Shown here in pieces: positions 29,880 to 38,481 of a stretch of DNA of 64,000 nt. Every line of letters starts with the position of its first letter. The stretch's first letter is position 1. The notes under the pieces are model-generated. The model did no database searches. It was not told the DNA's origin and saw nothing but the letters and a program-made list of their open reading frames with translations. The DNA comes from Lelliottia wanjuensis. GTDB taxonomy: Bacteria; Pseudomonadota; Gammaproteobacteria; Enterobacterales; Enterobacteriaceae. Position numbers and translations under genes: made by a program. The stretch covers positions 1 through 64,000 of the forward strand of contig NZ_JASSOT010000063.1 of the NCBI RefSeq assembly GCF_030238365.1, read 5' to 3'.

Positions 29880-30767
29880 ATGGATGCGAGATACGAAGAA
29901 AAGACTTTCGAAAGTTACTTCAACAATGAGCTTGATAGAAAAACATCTATCTATTTCCCCCTTGGCCAGGTGCAAGAAGGCGTTTTAGGCTTGGACTCCG
30001 TTGCTCATTCTAGAGGATGGTTTCTGTGGAGAAAGCTGGGATATCCATTCTGGATCTCTCCGCAATTTTCAGGCGTTGACCTAACGGAAATCGCTCATGA
30101 AATGGAGCATTATCTTGGCCGAGAGGTTAAGAACATACCGACCATGAAAGTTAACTTGCTATTTCAGTATAAGCGTCCGCAATACATAACGATGTCAACT
30201 GGTTCTGAATGGCACTTATGGAATCAGAAGTATTTCCGCTATGACCTGTACACTCAGCAACATACCTTGCTCTCCCATATAGAAACTAAATTTGGTAACG
30301 ATGCCGTAGTCCTTTACGCTGCCCCTTCTGTCGTAGATGTTGGCGAGTTGGTCAAGATAAAAAGGGCTGGCTCAATCATTGATCACACTAACTTTAGACG
30401 CGCCAGAGAATTGGATGGGCACCACAGAAACACCTACATAAAGGCAGGCACATACTCGCAGGCATGTAGTGAACCAGAAATGATTGAAAATTTTAATCTA
30501 ATTGAAATGATTGAAGCAATGGAACCACGCCAATCAGAAGATAACGTTAATCTAATCATTAACTTTTCAAGGCAGATTAATTCAGCCATGAAGGATGTCG
30601 AAGGGATTGGTTATCTGAAAACCGCATTTGAGAATCGAATGAATGAATTTAGATATCTCGGGCTTCAACAGTTCGAACTGTTCTACTCAATGCTTACTAT
30701 GGCAATATTCAGAGAGGTTACCGGCAGCCAATGGTTGATACCATTTGACGGACGAAAAAATGCATAA
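29880..30767 (+). CDS. Protein of unknown function, 295 residues
   Basis: A soluble, AT-rich-coded protein with no signal peptide or membrane helix. I do not recognise the family. The N-terminal part (FESYFNNELDRKTSIYFPLGQVQEGVLGLDSV) has a compact conserved-looking block, and the middle is rich in aromatic residues (WFLWRKLGYPFWISP; EWHLWNQKYFRYDLY). A helical C-terminus follows. Base composition is unlike the neighbouring housekeeping genes, which suggests transfer. Its stop codon merges with a short GC-rich palindromic tract (30769-30832) reminiscent of cassette ends. Defence or mobile-element cargo is possible, but unproven. Confidence 0.65.
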   Translation: MDARYEEKTFESYFNNELDRKTSIYFPLGQVQEGVLGLDSVAHSRGWFLWRKLGYPFWISPQFSGVDLTEIAHEMEHYLGREVKNIPTMKVNLLFQYKRPQYITMSTGSEWHLWNQKYFRYDLYTQQHTLLSHIETKFGNDAVVLYAAPSVVDVGELVKIKRAGSIIDHTNFRRARELDGHHRNTYIKAGTYSQACSEPEMIENFNLIEMIEAMEPRQSEDNVNLIINFSRQINSAMKDVEGIGYLKTAFENRMNEFRYLGLQQFELFYSMLTMAIFREVTGSQWLIPFDGRKNA

Positions 30768-30865
30768 CAAAACCAAGCTGCATCGCGCACTTCGTGCGCT
30801 GGACCTCGCTACGCTCGGCCGCTGTTGGCAGCATTGATGTCCGCTTCTCGCTAATAAGGGACAAC

Positions 30866-30904
30866 CATACTCAAATCTCCCACATTGCAGGAGATTTGAG
30901 TATG
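30866..30904 (+). promoter_or_regulatory. 15-bp hairpin covering RBS and start of a recombinase remnant
   Basis: CATACTCAAATCTCC (30866-30880) pairs perfectly with 30890-30904 around a 9-base loop. The right arm contains the ribosome binding site (AGGAG at 30889-30893 begins in the loop) and the ATG at 30902-30904. When folded it would hide translation initiation. Confidence 0.7.
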
Positions 30905-31053
30905 AACACGTCACCGTGGAACAAAGACCGTATCATCGGCCAAAAAGGACCACTTCAGATATCTCATATCTGAAGGATCCGGATCCGGCTTGAACTGGAA
31001 GGTAAACGCGTGATTTAACTCTGTTCAATATGGCCCTGGACAGTAAGCTAACC
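30902..31053 (+). pseudogene. Tyrosine recombinase fragment, frameshifted
   Basis: Translation begins MNTSPWNKDRIIGQKGPLQIS, the typical opening of a common enterobacterial tyrosine integrase. After a scrambled stretch near 30963-30985 the reading continues IRLELEGK in one frame and RDLTLFNMALDSKL in the next. In the intact family this reads IRLELEGK.RDLALFNLAIDSKL. So there is at least one frameshift, and the catalytic C-terminal domain is missing. It marks this AT-rich segment as formerly mobile. Confidence 0.8.
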
Positions 31054-31100
31054 GTCAGTCTCCAGAATAATGTTTAATTGCTTTTCGTGTATCCATTCCC

Positions 31101-31721
31101 CTACCCTAAATTTAAATCATTCTCGTTAATCAAAGTGTATGTAAATTTATTCCCAAAAATTTCACGAGATTTAAAGCACAGACTCATAAACTCATTAAAA
31201 TCATCAATATTTAAAAAAACTTGACATCCAGCTGAATATTTTTTATTCAAAGTAGTGCTTTCTCCATCAACCGGGCCTTTATGGATATTTATTTTAAAAT
31301 AACCTACCTCTTCCGTTCCTGGAATAAGATTCATATATTCGTCATAATTATTATCCCTATAAACAACTACTGGACCAAGATTTTGACATAAGGCTTCATA
31401 TTTGCCATGATGAAAATTTATTTCATATGCCTCTTTGTATTGACCTTCTTTCAAAATCGCCGTTCCTTTTGTATAAACATCCGAAAGTGGTTTTTCTAAA
31501 TAATATGGACTGGGATCTGTTGTTATGTTGTAAAAATAACAACCCCAATCATTTCCTTGCCTAAAAAAGACAAGTAATAAATCATCAAAATTCTTTGAAC
31601 TATTTCCAGCTGATCTTATACCTACTATATTCAAATTCCATTCCATTTCTGGCGTATCAAAAACTGAATATCCATTATTCACCATTGTATTTATTACTGC
31701 ATCTAGCTTTGGTATATTCAT
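31101..31721 (-). CDS. Predicted YkuD-like cell-wall enzyme, phage-type
   Basis: A 206-residue soluble protein without a signal peptide. The C-terminal half has FKINIHKG (His147) and SAGCQVF (Cys166), the His/Cys arrangement of L,D-transpeptidase/YkuD-like peptidoglycan enzymes. The preceding block TTDPSPYYLEKP...GTAILKEGQYKEAYEINFHHGKYEALCQ...VVYRDNNYDEY is shared by phage and plasmid proteins of this kind, as far as I recall. Substrate and cleavage are inferred. Very low GC and position next to a recombinase remnant suggest acquired cargo. A lipoprotein gene lies upstream in the same direction. Confidence 0.6.
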   Translation of the reverse strand: MNIPKLDAVINTMVNNGYSVFDTPEMEWNLNIVGIRSAGNSSKNFDDLLLVFFRQGNDWGCYFYNITTDPSPYYLEKPLSDVYTKGTAILKEGQYKEAYEINFHHGKYEALCQNLGPVVVYRDNNYDEYMNLIPGTEEVGYFKINIHKGPVDGESTTLNKKYSAGCQVFLNIDDFNEFMSLCFKSREIFGNKFTYTLINENDLNLG

Positions 31722-31923
31722 AAGTTCTCCTACCCTCAGGTTTTGTTATCAATAAATATGATATATCATATTTATAACCGATTAAAAAATTCAAAGCGTC
31801 CTCATCACCCCGCAGACATAAGGGTGATAGCTACTATCTAGAAAACGCTTAATAGCTATCCACTGGATCCAGCAGTGCTGATAAGGATAAATACTCGAAC
31901 GAATTGCTTCAGGCATAGCATAA
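31722..31923. other. Intergenic, no gene supported
   Basis: About 200 AT-rich bases between two leftward genes. A short open frame crosses from the lipoprotein gene into it but is in a different frame and has no ribosome binding site. Confidence 0.5.
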
Positions 31924-32625
31924 TTAAATGCAATTTGTAATATACACTCCTTTGCTAATAGTTGATGTTTTACAATCATTTTTCTTAGGGTTGACCAATG
32001 CATCAATTCTTTCGTCGGTATCAGTATCATCTTTTTTAATTTTCTCGCCTAACACTGTAAACGCTCTTCCAGGATCACCAGCTAAAGCATATTCATCTAA
32101 TTCTTTCCTCGCCAAGTCGAATGTGTATACATTTACTTTTTGTTTTTTGTTTTCCATGATTTTTAAAAAAATTCGCTTACGTTCGGAATTCATTACAGAT
32201 ATCAGAACATTAGCCGATTCTTGATGAAAGACATTTTCGTCTATAGCGCCCCTGTAACCAATTATAGTTGTAGTTACAGCGGCTAAAATGGTTTTGGTTG
32301 TGACTGGTGTAAATAATGTAGCCGCAAGGCCGGTTGAAAGTGATAAAAGCTCGGATCCTGTGTAAATGGAGGTTTGCATATTGGTGAGATTTGAAATGCT
32401 TTGATAATATTTTATATCATTAAGTATGAGCTGAGATGTAATGTATTTATCTCTGTCAGTCTCATTTTTAGGTGGACTTAACATTGCAAAATCTATATTT
32501 CTTGATAATTGCTCTGTTATTCTCTCTAATGCCTTGTCATCATTGTATGGATACCCCATGCCCCCTATATACATTTTAGAACAACCAAGTAACATCAGGC
32601 AAAGCATGATAAGTATTATTTTCAT
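31924..32625 (-). CDS. Putative lipoprotein of unknown function
   Basis: A 233-residue protein with a lipoprotein signal peptide MKIILIMLCLMLLGC (lipidated Cys15). The ATG at 32625 has GGTGAT 6 bases upstream; an in-frame TTG two codons before is less likely. The mature part has a hydrophobic stretch (about 95-130, LSLSTGLAATLFTPVTTKTILAAVTTTIIG) followed by a charged C-terminal half. Low GC. I do not recognise the family. It may be functionally tied to the YkuD-like gene downstream, for example as an immunity or lysis partner, but nothing in the sequence proves it. Confidence 0.65.
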   Translation of the reverse strand: MKIILIMLCLMLLGCSKMYIGGMGYPYNDDKALERITEQLSRNIDFAMLSPPKNETDRDKYITSQLILNDIKYYQSISNLTNMQTSIYTGSELLSLSTGLAATLFTPVTTKTILAAVTTTIIGYRGAIDENVFHQESANVLISVMNSERKRIFLKIMENKKQKVNVYTFDLARKELDEYALAGDPGRAFTVLGEKIKKDDTDTDERIDALVNPKKNDCKTSTISKGVYITNCI

Positions 32626-32981
32626 AGCCAATCACCATAATGTAATTCTCATTACCCGGGGTATTTCTAGTCTCATAGATATAATGAGAGTAGCTTGTTG
32701 TTTTTATTATGCAAATCCGATTTTTAAAATTTTTTTGTAGAAAGCTAACTGACTACATAGAGATGATCAACATTTCTCGTCAGCACTTGCAGAACAAGTG
32801 ACCTGCTCCACATTGATTAAGACACCTCAATGTTGGCCATGTTGTTATTGGAGTTGCGAACGTCCGTTTCTCGCTCATAGCGGCCCCTCCACCCTGCCTA
32901 CCCATCCAAAAGCTGCAATCTCCAAGCCCCAACCCTATACTCAGGAACTTCTTATAAAGATTCCACTATGAGGTTTTCGTC
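32626..32981. other. Intergenic with right edge of the AT-rich segment
   Basis: 356 bases. Around 32849-32880 lies ACGTCCGTTTCTCGCTCATAG, related to sequences at 30837-30855 and 38927-38942. These are short dispersed enterobacterial tracts of unknown role. The promoter of the glutathione peroxidase gene should be near 32900-32970. Confidence 0.4.
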
Positions 32982-33482
32982 ATGACGGATTTTCATCAAC
33001 TCGCTGCCACCAGCCTGCAAGGTCAGCCCATCCCTATGGCCGACTATGCGGGTAAGCTGGTTCTGGTGGTCAATACTGCCAGCCAGTGTGGCTTCACGCC
33101 GCAATATGCAGGCCTGGAAATGCTCTACAAGAAGTACGCCGACCAGGGGCTGGTGATTCTTGGGTTCCCCTGCAACCAGTTCGGTAAGCAGGAACCTGGT
33201 AGCGCCGACGACATCGCTCAGACCTGCCACATCAACTACGGTTTGACTTTCCCGATGTTCGAGAAAGTGGACGTTAACGGCGCCGCCGCGCACCCGGTTT
33301 TCCGTTATCTCAAAGAAGCCTTGCCAGGCGTTCTGGGTGGGCGGATCAAGTGGAACTTCACGAAATTTCTGATCGGACGCGACGGCAAACCGCTCAAGCG
33401 TTTCGCACCGATCACCACTCCGGAGAAAATGGAAACCGCGATCCTGGCAGCACTTGAAAGTAAGGAGCGCGGAAAAACATAA
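32982..33482 (+). CDS. Glutathione peroxidase family protein
   Basis: A 166-residue thiol peroxidase that reduces hydroperoxides. The catalytic tetrad is visible: Cys36 in NTASQCGFTPQY, Gln in FPCNQFGKQEPG near 70, and Trp-Asn in KWNFTKFLIGRDG near 124. The second cysteine (FPCNQF) lies at the position of the family motif. Active-site cysteine rather than selenocysteine suggests thioredoxin or glutathione as donor. It is related to but distinct from BtuE, so I leave the symbol empty. Confidence 0.9.
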   Translation: MTDFHQLAATSLQGQPIPMADYAGKLVLVVNTASQCGFTPQYAGLEMLYKKYADQGLVILGFPCNQFGKQEPGSADDIAQTCHINYGLTFPMFEKVDVNGAAAHPVFRYLKEALPGVLGGRIKWNFTKFLIGRDGKPLKRFAPITTPEKMETAILAALESKERGKT

Positions 33483-33507
33483 ATGCCCTTTCGGGCATTT
33501 ATGTTTT
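33481..33507 (+). terminator. Terminator overlapping the peroxidase stop codon
   Basis: AAATGCCC (33481-33488) pairs with GGGCATTT (33493-33500), followed by ATGTTTT. The last two bases of the TAA stop are inside the stem. Confidence 0.75.
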
Positions 33508-33559
33508 ACTTACGACGATTCTGATATGGCGGGTTAACATGCCGCGTTAAGCACACATA

Positions 33560-33634
33560 TTAATGGGCAAACAGCGCAATCAGAATAATGATGGGAATGG
33601 GGACGCCTAAAAAGAACAGTAATAATGAGCGCAT
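33560..33634 (-). CDS. 24-residue membrane peptide
   Basis: A very short gene: ATG at 33634 preceded by GAGAGG with 6-base spacing. The product is one hydrophobic helix (MRSLLLFFLGVPIPIIIL, then IALFAH). Single-helix peptides of this kind are common stress-related membrane proteins in enterobacteria. It lies just past the membrane-protein gene at 33660 and may be co-transcribed with it. The good ribosome binding site and composition support it; no family name can be given. Confidence 0.6.
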   Translation of the reverse strand: MRSLLLFFLGVPIPIIILIALFAH

Positions 33635-33659
33635 TTTAAACCTCTCGCATAATTAGAAA

Positions 33660-34637
33660 TTATAAATCACGTTGACGGCCACCGAAGGTCGCACACAGGC
33701 TGGCTACGAAGGCACCCGCCAGCAGAGAAATGAATGTCCAGAGCATGAGATAGCTCGTGGTTTTACGTGCGGCATCAGCAGCCTGCTGCGCTTTTTCCTT
33801 CGCTTCTTTTAACTTAGCCTGGGCTTTGTCATAGGTGCTCTGTACCCGCTGTTCAGCCTCTTGCTGGCTGATACCCGTATTTTGAGCAATCAGTCGGGCG
33901 ACATACTGACGATCGTCCTGAGGTAAGGCGCCAGTGGTAATGCTGTTGGCAAAGATACCCGTCACTTCACCTAACTGTGCAGGCGAAACGGGTTGATGTG
34001 ATGGCGCGACAGGAGCCGCAGTTGGCGAAGCGGGATCGGCTGCGCCGTTTGCCGGTGTGGCAGGATTATTCGCCCTGAACAGCGAGTTAACGAAATAGTT
34101 CATTGACGAACCGGGTCCTGCGGATGGTCCGTTCGCCATACTCGCTGCGCCAGCCGCCGTGGTCGCCGCGGCCCCTCCGGCAACGGTACCCACGATTTTA
34201 GCGCCCCCTCCCACAATGGCCCCGACCGTGCTCGTTAACAGCGCAGCAGAGACCAGCGCCGCCACCGCCCAGGCCAAAAAACCATGTGCCGTATCGCGGA
34301 AGTACACTTCGTCGGTGTGGGTATCGACCCATTTCGTGCGTAGTCGTCCGGCCAAATAGCCACCCATACCCGACGCCACAATTTGCGTGAATGTCAGCCA
34401 GGCGATGGCCGCGATACCCACCGTACCAGCGTCGAGTCCGCGACTTTCCCATGGCGAAACGGACGTGAGCCCCAAACCGGCGCCCAGCATCAGTAAAATC
34501 AAAGAGAGGGATGCCGCTGCTGCCGCACCGGCAAAGATGGCACCCCAGGATACGGCGCTGCTGCTCGCGGCAGGCAGAGGCAGACGCGTATCGGGATACG
34601 ACGTGTTAACTGTGGACTGTTCGTGAATGTGAGTCAT
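33660..34637 (-). CDS. Conserved membrane protein of unknown function
   Basis: A 325-residue protein starting MTHIHEQSTVNTSYPDTRLPLPAASS, with AAGGAC 7 bases upstream. The frame stays open 70 codons further up but without conservation. Three membrane segments occur in the first half (about 28-55, 72-95 and 118-145), then an Ala/Gly/Pro-rich loop (about 160-230), a charged helix (about 262-295, EQRVQSTYDKAQAKLKEAKEKAQQAADAARK) and a last membrane helix (about 300-318). Similar proteins are often annotated as membrane proteins linked to PhnA by name only. Function unknown. Confidence 0.8.
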   Translation of the reverse strand: MTHIHEQSTVNTSYPDTRLPLPAASSSAVSWGAIFAGAAAAASLSLILLMLGAGLGLTSVSPWESRGLDAGTVGIAAIAWLTFTQIVASGMGGYLAGRLRTKWVDTHTDEVYFRDTAHGFLAWAVAALVSAALLTSTVGAIVGGGAKIVGTVAGGAAATTAAGAASMANGPSAGPGSSMNYFVNSLFRANNPATPANGAADPASPTAAPVAPSHQPVSPAQLGEVTGIFANSITTGALPQDDRQYVARLIAQNTGISQQEAEQRVQSTYDKAQAKLKEAKEKAQQAADAARKTTSYLMLWTFISLLAGAFVASLCATFGGRQRDL

Positions 34638-35220
34638 AGCTGTTGTCCTTGAATTAATCTTTGCGTTCGGAACCAGGAACTGATTGATGAAACAGGAAAC
34701 ATTACCACCTTCAACATTGAGGCTCTTCGTGAGCCAAGTGATGCAATTGATAAACAGAAAGGCTGAAAAACATAAAGAAACGAAATCGAAAAAATCACAG
34801 TGGAAATTTATTCCACGCACTAAGGATAGTAGATAATTTCGCGCCAAATGGATTTTAAACTTTAAACATCCGTTACCATTTGAGATGGCGGATTTTATAG
34901 TGGGTCTAAAAATGACCAGACGGCGTGAAATCCCTCCCGGTTCACTGCTCCATAAACCTTAGAATTACTGCGTGTTTATTTGCGCTGAGTTAACAGTTGG
35001 CTTGTTTTTTGAACAGATGTACTGCCGTTGGGTGAAGATCAAATAACGGCATCGTCTTTGCCTGCTCAATTTTAAAAAAAAGAAATTTCCTAACCTGTTG
35101 ATTTAAATGTATTAAAATGTTGGCAAAATGATTCCGTTAACAATAGCCCCGGCGGATATGTAAATAGCACAGTAACTAAATTATAATTCTTTAACATCCG
35201 GTTGATATTCGAGGTCAAAA
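34638..35220. other. Intergenic, 583 bases without a gene
   Basis: AT-rich. Upstream regions of the leftward membrane-protein gene and the rightward SUOX-like gene. GAGG is present just before 35221. I see no RNA gene or repeat. Confidence 0.5.
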
Positions 35221-35715
35221 ATGCGGTTAATTGTCATGCTGTTAAGCTTTGCGCTCTCAACACAGGCCTGGGCGGGTGAACTTTCCAGACCTGCCGGTAA
35301 AATCCTTTTAACGCTGTCGGGTCATATCGAAAATACCAATGAAGATGGCAAAGCCGTTTTTGATCTCGCAAGCCTTGAGAAACTGGGCATGGTCAGCTTC
35401 CAGACCACTTCCCCCTGGTATGATGGCCGCACGACCTTCACGGGTATTCCACTGCAAAAACTCATGGATTATGTCGGGGCGAAAGGATCTGTTGTTAAGG
35501 TCACTGCGCTCAATGACTACACCACGGAAATCCCGCTCAGTGATTTTAAAAAATACAACGTTATCCTGGCGTTAAAAGTCAACGGAGAATATATGCGCAT
35601 CCGTGATAAAGGTCCGTTGTTTGTGGTTTATCCCTATGACAGCATTCCTGAGCTGAATAATCAGATTTATTATTCCAGGTCAGCGTGGCAGGTCAGCAGA
35701 ATGAATATTGAGTAA
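35221..35715 (+). CDS. Periplasmic SUOX-like (molybdopterin-fold) protein without Moco cysteine
   Basis: A 164-residue protein with a signal peptide (1-18, ending AWA-GELS). The mature part follows the oxidoreductase molybdopterin-binding (SUOX) fold: FDLASLEKLGMVSFQTTSPWYDGRTTFTGIPLQKLMDYV, then VTALNDYTTEIPLSDFKKYNVILALKVNGE and a final RSAWQVSRM. The protein contains no cysteine at all, so it cannot bind the cofactor in the usual way. It is followed after 17 bases by a GGDEF-EAL enzyme with a periplasmic sensor domain, which suggests it is a ligand-binding or signalling partner. Confidence 0.8.
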   Translation: MRLIVMLLSFALSTQAWAGELSRPAGKILLTLSGHIENTNEDGKAVFDLASLEKLGMVSFQTTSPWYDGRTTFTGIPLQKLMDYVGAKGSVVKVTALNDYTTEIPLSDFKKYNVILALKVNGEYMRIRDKGPLFVVYPYDSIPELNNQIYYSRSAWQVSRMNIE

Positions 35716-35732
35716 GGGGTCAGAAGACCAAC

Positions 35733-37694
35733 ATGAACAGAATTCTGGCTGGCATCATCTGTTTCCTTTTTATATCTACAGGGTATATCTCTTTCCTTGT
35801 GCATGAGAGGCAACAGGAGTTACAGAAACTGACGCACTACGCCGCGTCGTGGTCTGCTGCACAGCTGGTTTCACAATATTACCGGTTCGAATCCCTGCTG
35901 GGTCTTTACGCTATCGATGAGACGATGACGCTCGATGATGTGCGCATGCGTCTCGATATTATGCTCAGCCAGAGTGATTTAATGAAACAAGGCGATCTGA
36001 GCAATTACATTGAAAGCAGTAAAGCCCATCATGAACTGGCGGTCCAGCTTGAAAAGACGCTGGATTATCTGGATGTTCATCTTGAGAAAATGAATCGTTC
36101 CGAGCTGCAGGCTTACCTGTTAACCATGCACACTCTGGATCCACAGCTGGCTCGTCTCTCTTCCGGCGCTTTAGACAAAGATATCAACACCATTAATGAC
36201 GCCAACCTCAAGATTAAAACCCTGTACTATATTTACTCAGCGACCTCGGTATTGCTGATAATAATGAGTGCGATACTGGGTGTGCTGATCTATTTCCAGA
36301 ACAGAAATATTCTGAAGGCGCATCTTCAGGTGAAAAGCCTTGCTGATGCCTTACAGGAATCGAAAGAAAAACTGCAGGTCCAGAATGCAAAACTGGAGTA
36401 TGACGTCTACCACGATTCTCTGACGGAGATGAATAACCGCCATTATTTCTGGGAAAATTTAAATGAAACCATCGAGCTCGCAGTTAAAAACAATAATTCT
36501 GTCAGCGTGATGCTGTTTGATTTAGATCGGTTCAAAGAGGTCAATGATACCTACGGTCATGATGTCGGTGATATGTTATTACGCCAGATATCACAGCGTC
36601 TGACTTCGATGGGCCTGACTTCCGATACGCTTTATCGTTTAGGCGGAGATGAGTTTGCATTTCTCTCGAGTGGCCTGACGGAGAGCAGTGCCGTCTCACG
36701 AGCCCAAAAAATATGCGATGCGATCAACCAGCCCTACACGATTTATAATACGATTATCAATATTACCACCTGTGTCGGCATTGTTATTTCAGACACTGAA
36801 CGTCGCTCCGACTATCTCTATAAATTTGCCGATCTGGCCCTTTATGAAGCCAAAAAAGAAGGCGCTGGCAAAATAAAAGTCTTCCGCCAATGGATGTTAG
36901 ATAAACTGCAAGAAAGCCGAACCCTTGAGCATGATATGGCCCTGGCGATAGTGAATAAAGAGTTCGTGGTTTATTATCAGCCTATCGTTGATTCTTTCAG
37001 CCAGGAAATTTACAGCTATGAAGCCCTTATTCGCTGGAAACATCCTCTGAAGGGCCTCCTGTCGCCGGACAGCTTTATCCCTGTGGCGGAAAAAACAGGA
37101 ATGATTAACGAGATCGGGAAATCGGTGCTTGAAATGGCCTGCCGCGAAGCCGCTTCCTGGGCGATTCCGGCTAAAATTTCAGTCAATGTTTCTCCTGTCC
37201 AGTTGGGCAGCAAAGCCTTTGCCGGGGTCGTGCTCTCTATTCTGAACGAAACGGGACTTCCCGCTGAGCGTCTTGAACTGGAAGTGACTGAATCTTCTCT
37301 CTTTACTGAGAGTAATACGCCGATGAATACGCTTAACAGGCTGCGGGCGCTGGGGGTGAAAATCTCTATCGATGATTTTGGGACCGGTTATTCTTCTCTG
37401 TCGCGCCTCAGCAGGCTTGCCTTCGATAAAATCAAAATAGACAAGTCCTTTGTGTATTCATTATCGACACAGCAAGACGCCCTGAATATCATCAGGCTCA
37501 TTACCGGTATGGCGAAATCCCTCAATATGAAAGCCGTTGCGGAAGGTGTTGAAACGCAGGAGCAGCTGGAAAGCCTTAAAGCGCTGGGCTGCGATTTCGT
37601 GCAAGGCTATCTGTTCGGTAAACCTCAGCCTTATGTAGATGAGAAAATCAGAAACGGCTCAACGGAAAATATTCCTCGTGCCCGCTCTGTATAG
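35733..37694 (+). CDS. Membrane GGDEF-EAL c-di-GMP enzyme
   Basis: A 653-residue protein. Membrane helices at about 5-23 and 167-188 enclose a 140-residue periplasmic helical sensor domain. A short coiled coil (about 195-222) precedes the GGDEF domain, with RLGGDEF at 304-308 intact, so cyclase activity is possible. The EAL domain has YEALIRW (Glu430), NVSP, LEVTES, SIDDFGTGYSSLS, KIDKSF and AEGVET, all needed for phosphodiesterase activity. Both halves look active, so the balance cannot be read from sequence. It forms an operon with the SUOX-like periplasmic protein. Confidence 0.92.
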   Translation: MNRILAGIICFLFISTGYISFLVHERQQELQKLTHYAASWSAAQLVSQYYRFESLLGLYAIDETMTLDDVRMRLDIMLSQSDLMKQGDLSNYIESSKAHHELAVQLEKTLDYLDVHLEKMNRSELQAYLLTMHTLDPQLARLSSGALDKDINTINDANLKIKTLYYIYSATSVLLIIMSAILGVLIYFQNRNILKAHLQVKSLADALQESKEKLQVQNAKLEYDVYHDSLTEMNNRHYFWENLNETIELAVKNNNSVSVMLFDLDRFKEVNDTYGHDVGDMLLRQISQRLTSMGLTSDTLYRLGGDEFAFLSSGLTESSAVSRAQKICDAINQPYTIYNTIINITTCVGIVISDTERRSDYLYKFADLALYEAKKEGAGKIKVFRQWMLDKLQESRTLEHDMALAIVNKEFVVYYQPIVDSFSQEIYSYEALIRWKHPLKGLLSPDSFIPVAEKTGMINEIGKSVLEMACREAASWAIPAKISVNVSPVQLGSKAFAGVVLSILNETGLPAERLELEVTESSLFTESNTPMNTLNRLRALGVKISIDDFGTGYSSLSRLSRLAFDKIKIDKSFVYSLSTQQDALNIIRLITGMAKSLNMKAVAEGVETQEQLESLKALGCDFVQGYLFGKPQPYVDEKIRNGSTENIPRARSV

Positions 37695-37696
37695 GT

Positions 37697-38380
37697 TTAG
37701 ATTTGTGGCGAATCAGGCTCAGAAAGATGCTGTATGTCATCACTCATCGCCTGTAGCTCATTGAACAGTCTCGCCAGATGGAAACCATCGCACACGGAAT
37801 GATGAACCTGAACGGCGAGAGGCAATAATACTTTGCCATCCTGCGTGTAGTATTTTCCAAGCGTGAACATGGGAGCAAAAAAGTTCTGCATATTAGCCAC
37901 GTTGATATTAAAACTGGTAAAACTGACCCAGGGAATACCCGATACGAAAAACACATTTTCCCGTGACTCTTCTTTAGGCCAATAAGCCAGGTTATTACCG
38001 TAGCGCGCAGTGTCTTCTGCATAAACATTCTGGAAGTGATGAATATTACCATCGTAGTGACTCCATAATGACGAAAAAGTCTCCGTTTCATGATGGAAAA
38101 TGGTATAGCTGGGATGGACTTCATTCCATATGACCAGCTCATTATTCTTCATGGTCATACGGAATTCTGTGTGATTATTGACGACCTTAGAGATAAGAAA
38201 AATAATAGTAGGATAAAACTTCCAGCCTTTTTCCTTAGTATATTTTAGCAGCGCGGTAATATCGATCATCACAGTCTGGTTAATGGTACTTTGCGCAAAC
38301 GACTGAAACACCTCAAAATGTTCTTTCCTTGCCCAACGCGACAAGTCAACAGGTGTATATTCTGGGGTTGTTTTTTTCAT
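37697..38380 (-). CDS. Chloramphenicol acetyltransferase, type A
   Basis: A 227-residue trimeric-type acetyltransferase that inactivates chloramphenicol with acetyl-CoA. It aligns with the classical CatA along its length: [20 protein letters not shown] at the start, [12 protein letters not shown] near 100, [21 protein letters not shown] near 150 and the catalytic [10 protein letters not shown] (His194, Asp198). No mobile element or integron features flank it, so it seems a resident chromosomal copy. It is convergent with the GGDEF-EAL gene, 2 bases apart. The level of resistance conferred cannot be predicted. Confidence 0.9.
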   Translation of the reverse strand: MKKTTPEYTPVDLSRWARKEHFEVFQSFAQSTINQTVMIDITALLKYTKEKGWKFYPTIIFLISKVVNNHTEFRMTMKNNELVIWNEVHPSYTIFHHETETFSSLWSHYDGNIHHFQNVYAEDTARYGNNLAYWPKEESRENVFFVSGIPWVSFTSFNINVANMQNFFAPMFTLGKYYTQDGKVLLPLAVQVHHSVCDGFHLARLFNELQAMSDDIQHLSEPDSPQI

Positions 38381-38481
38381 TTTTTAACCTTTGACGATAT
38401 ATCAGACGTTAGTTTTTTATGAATTAAGAAGATGGTCAGTGGTCCAAATCACTTTTAAAGCGAACGCATTGACTTCCATAA

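Noticed and set aside
30769-30840. Integron attC site after the 295-residue protein
   Set aside because: The start (TAACAAAACC) looks right, but the expected GTTRRRY core at the far end is missing and the arms pair poorly. Kept only as a hint in the findings.
31791-32030. 79-codon leftward frame overlapping the end of the lipoprotein gene
   Set aside because: No ribosome binding site, no homology, and a large overlap in another frame.
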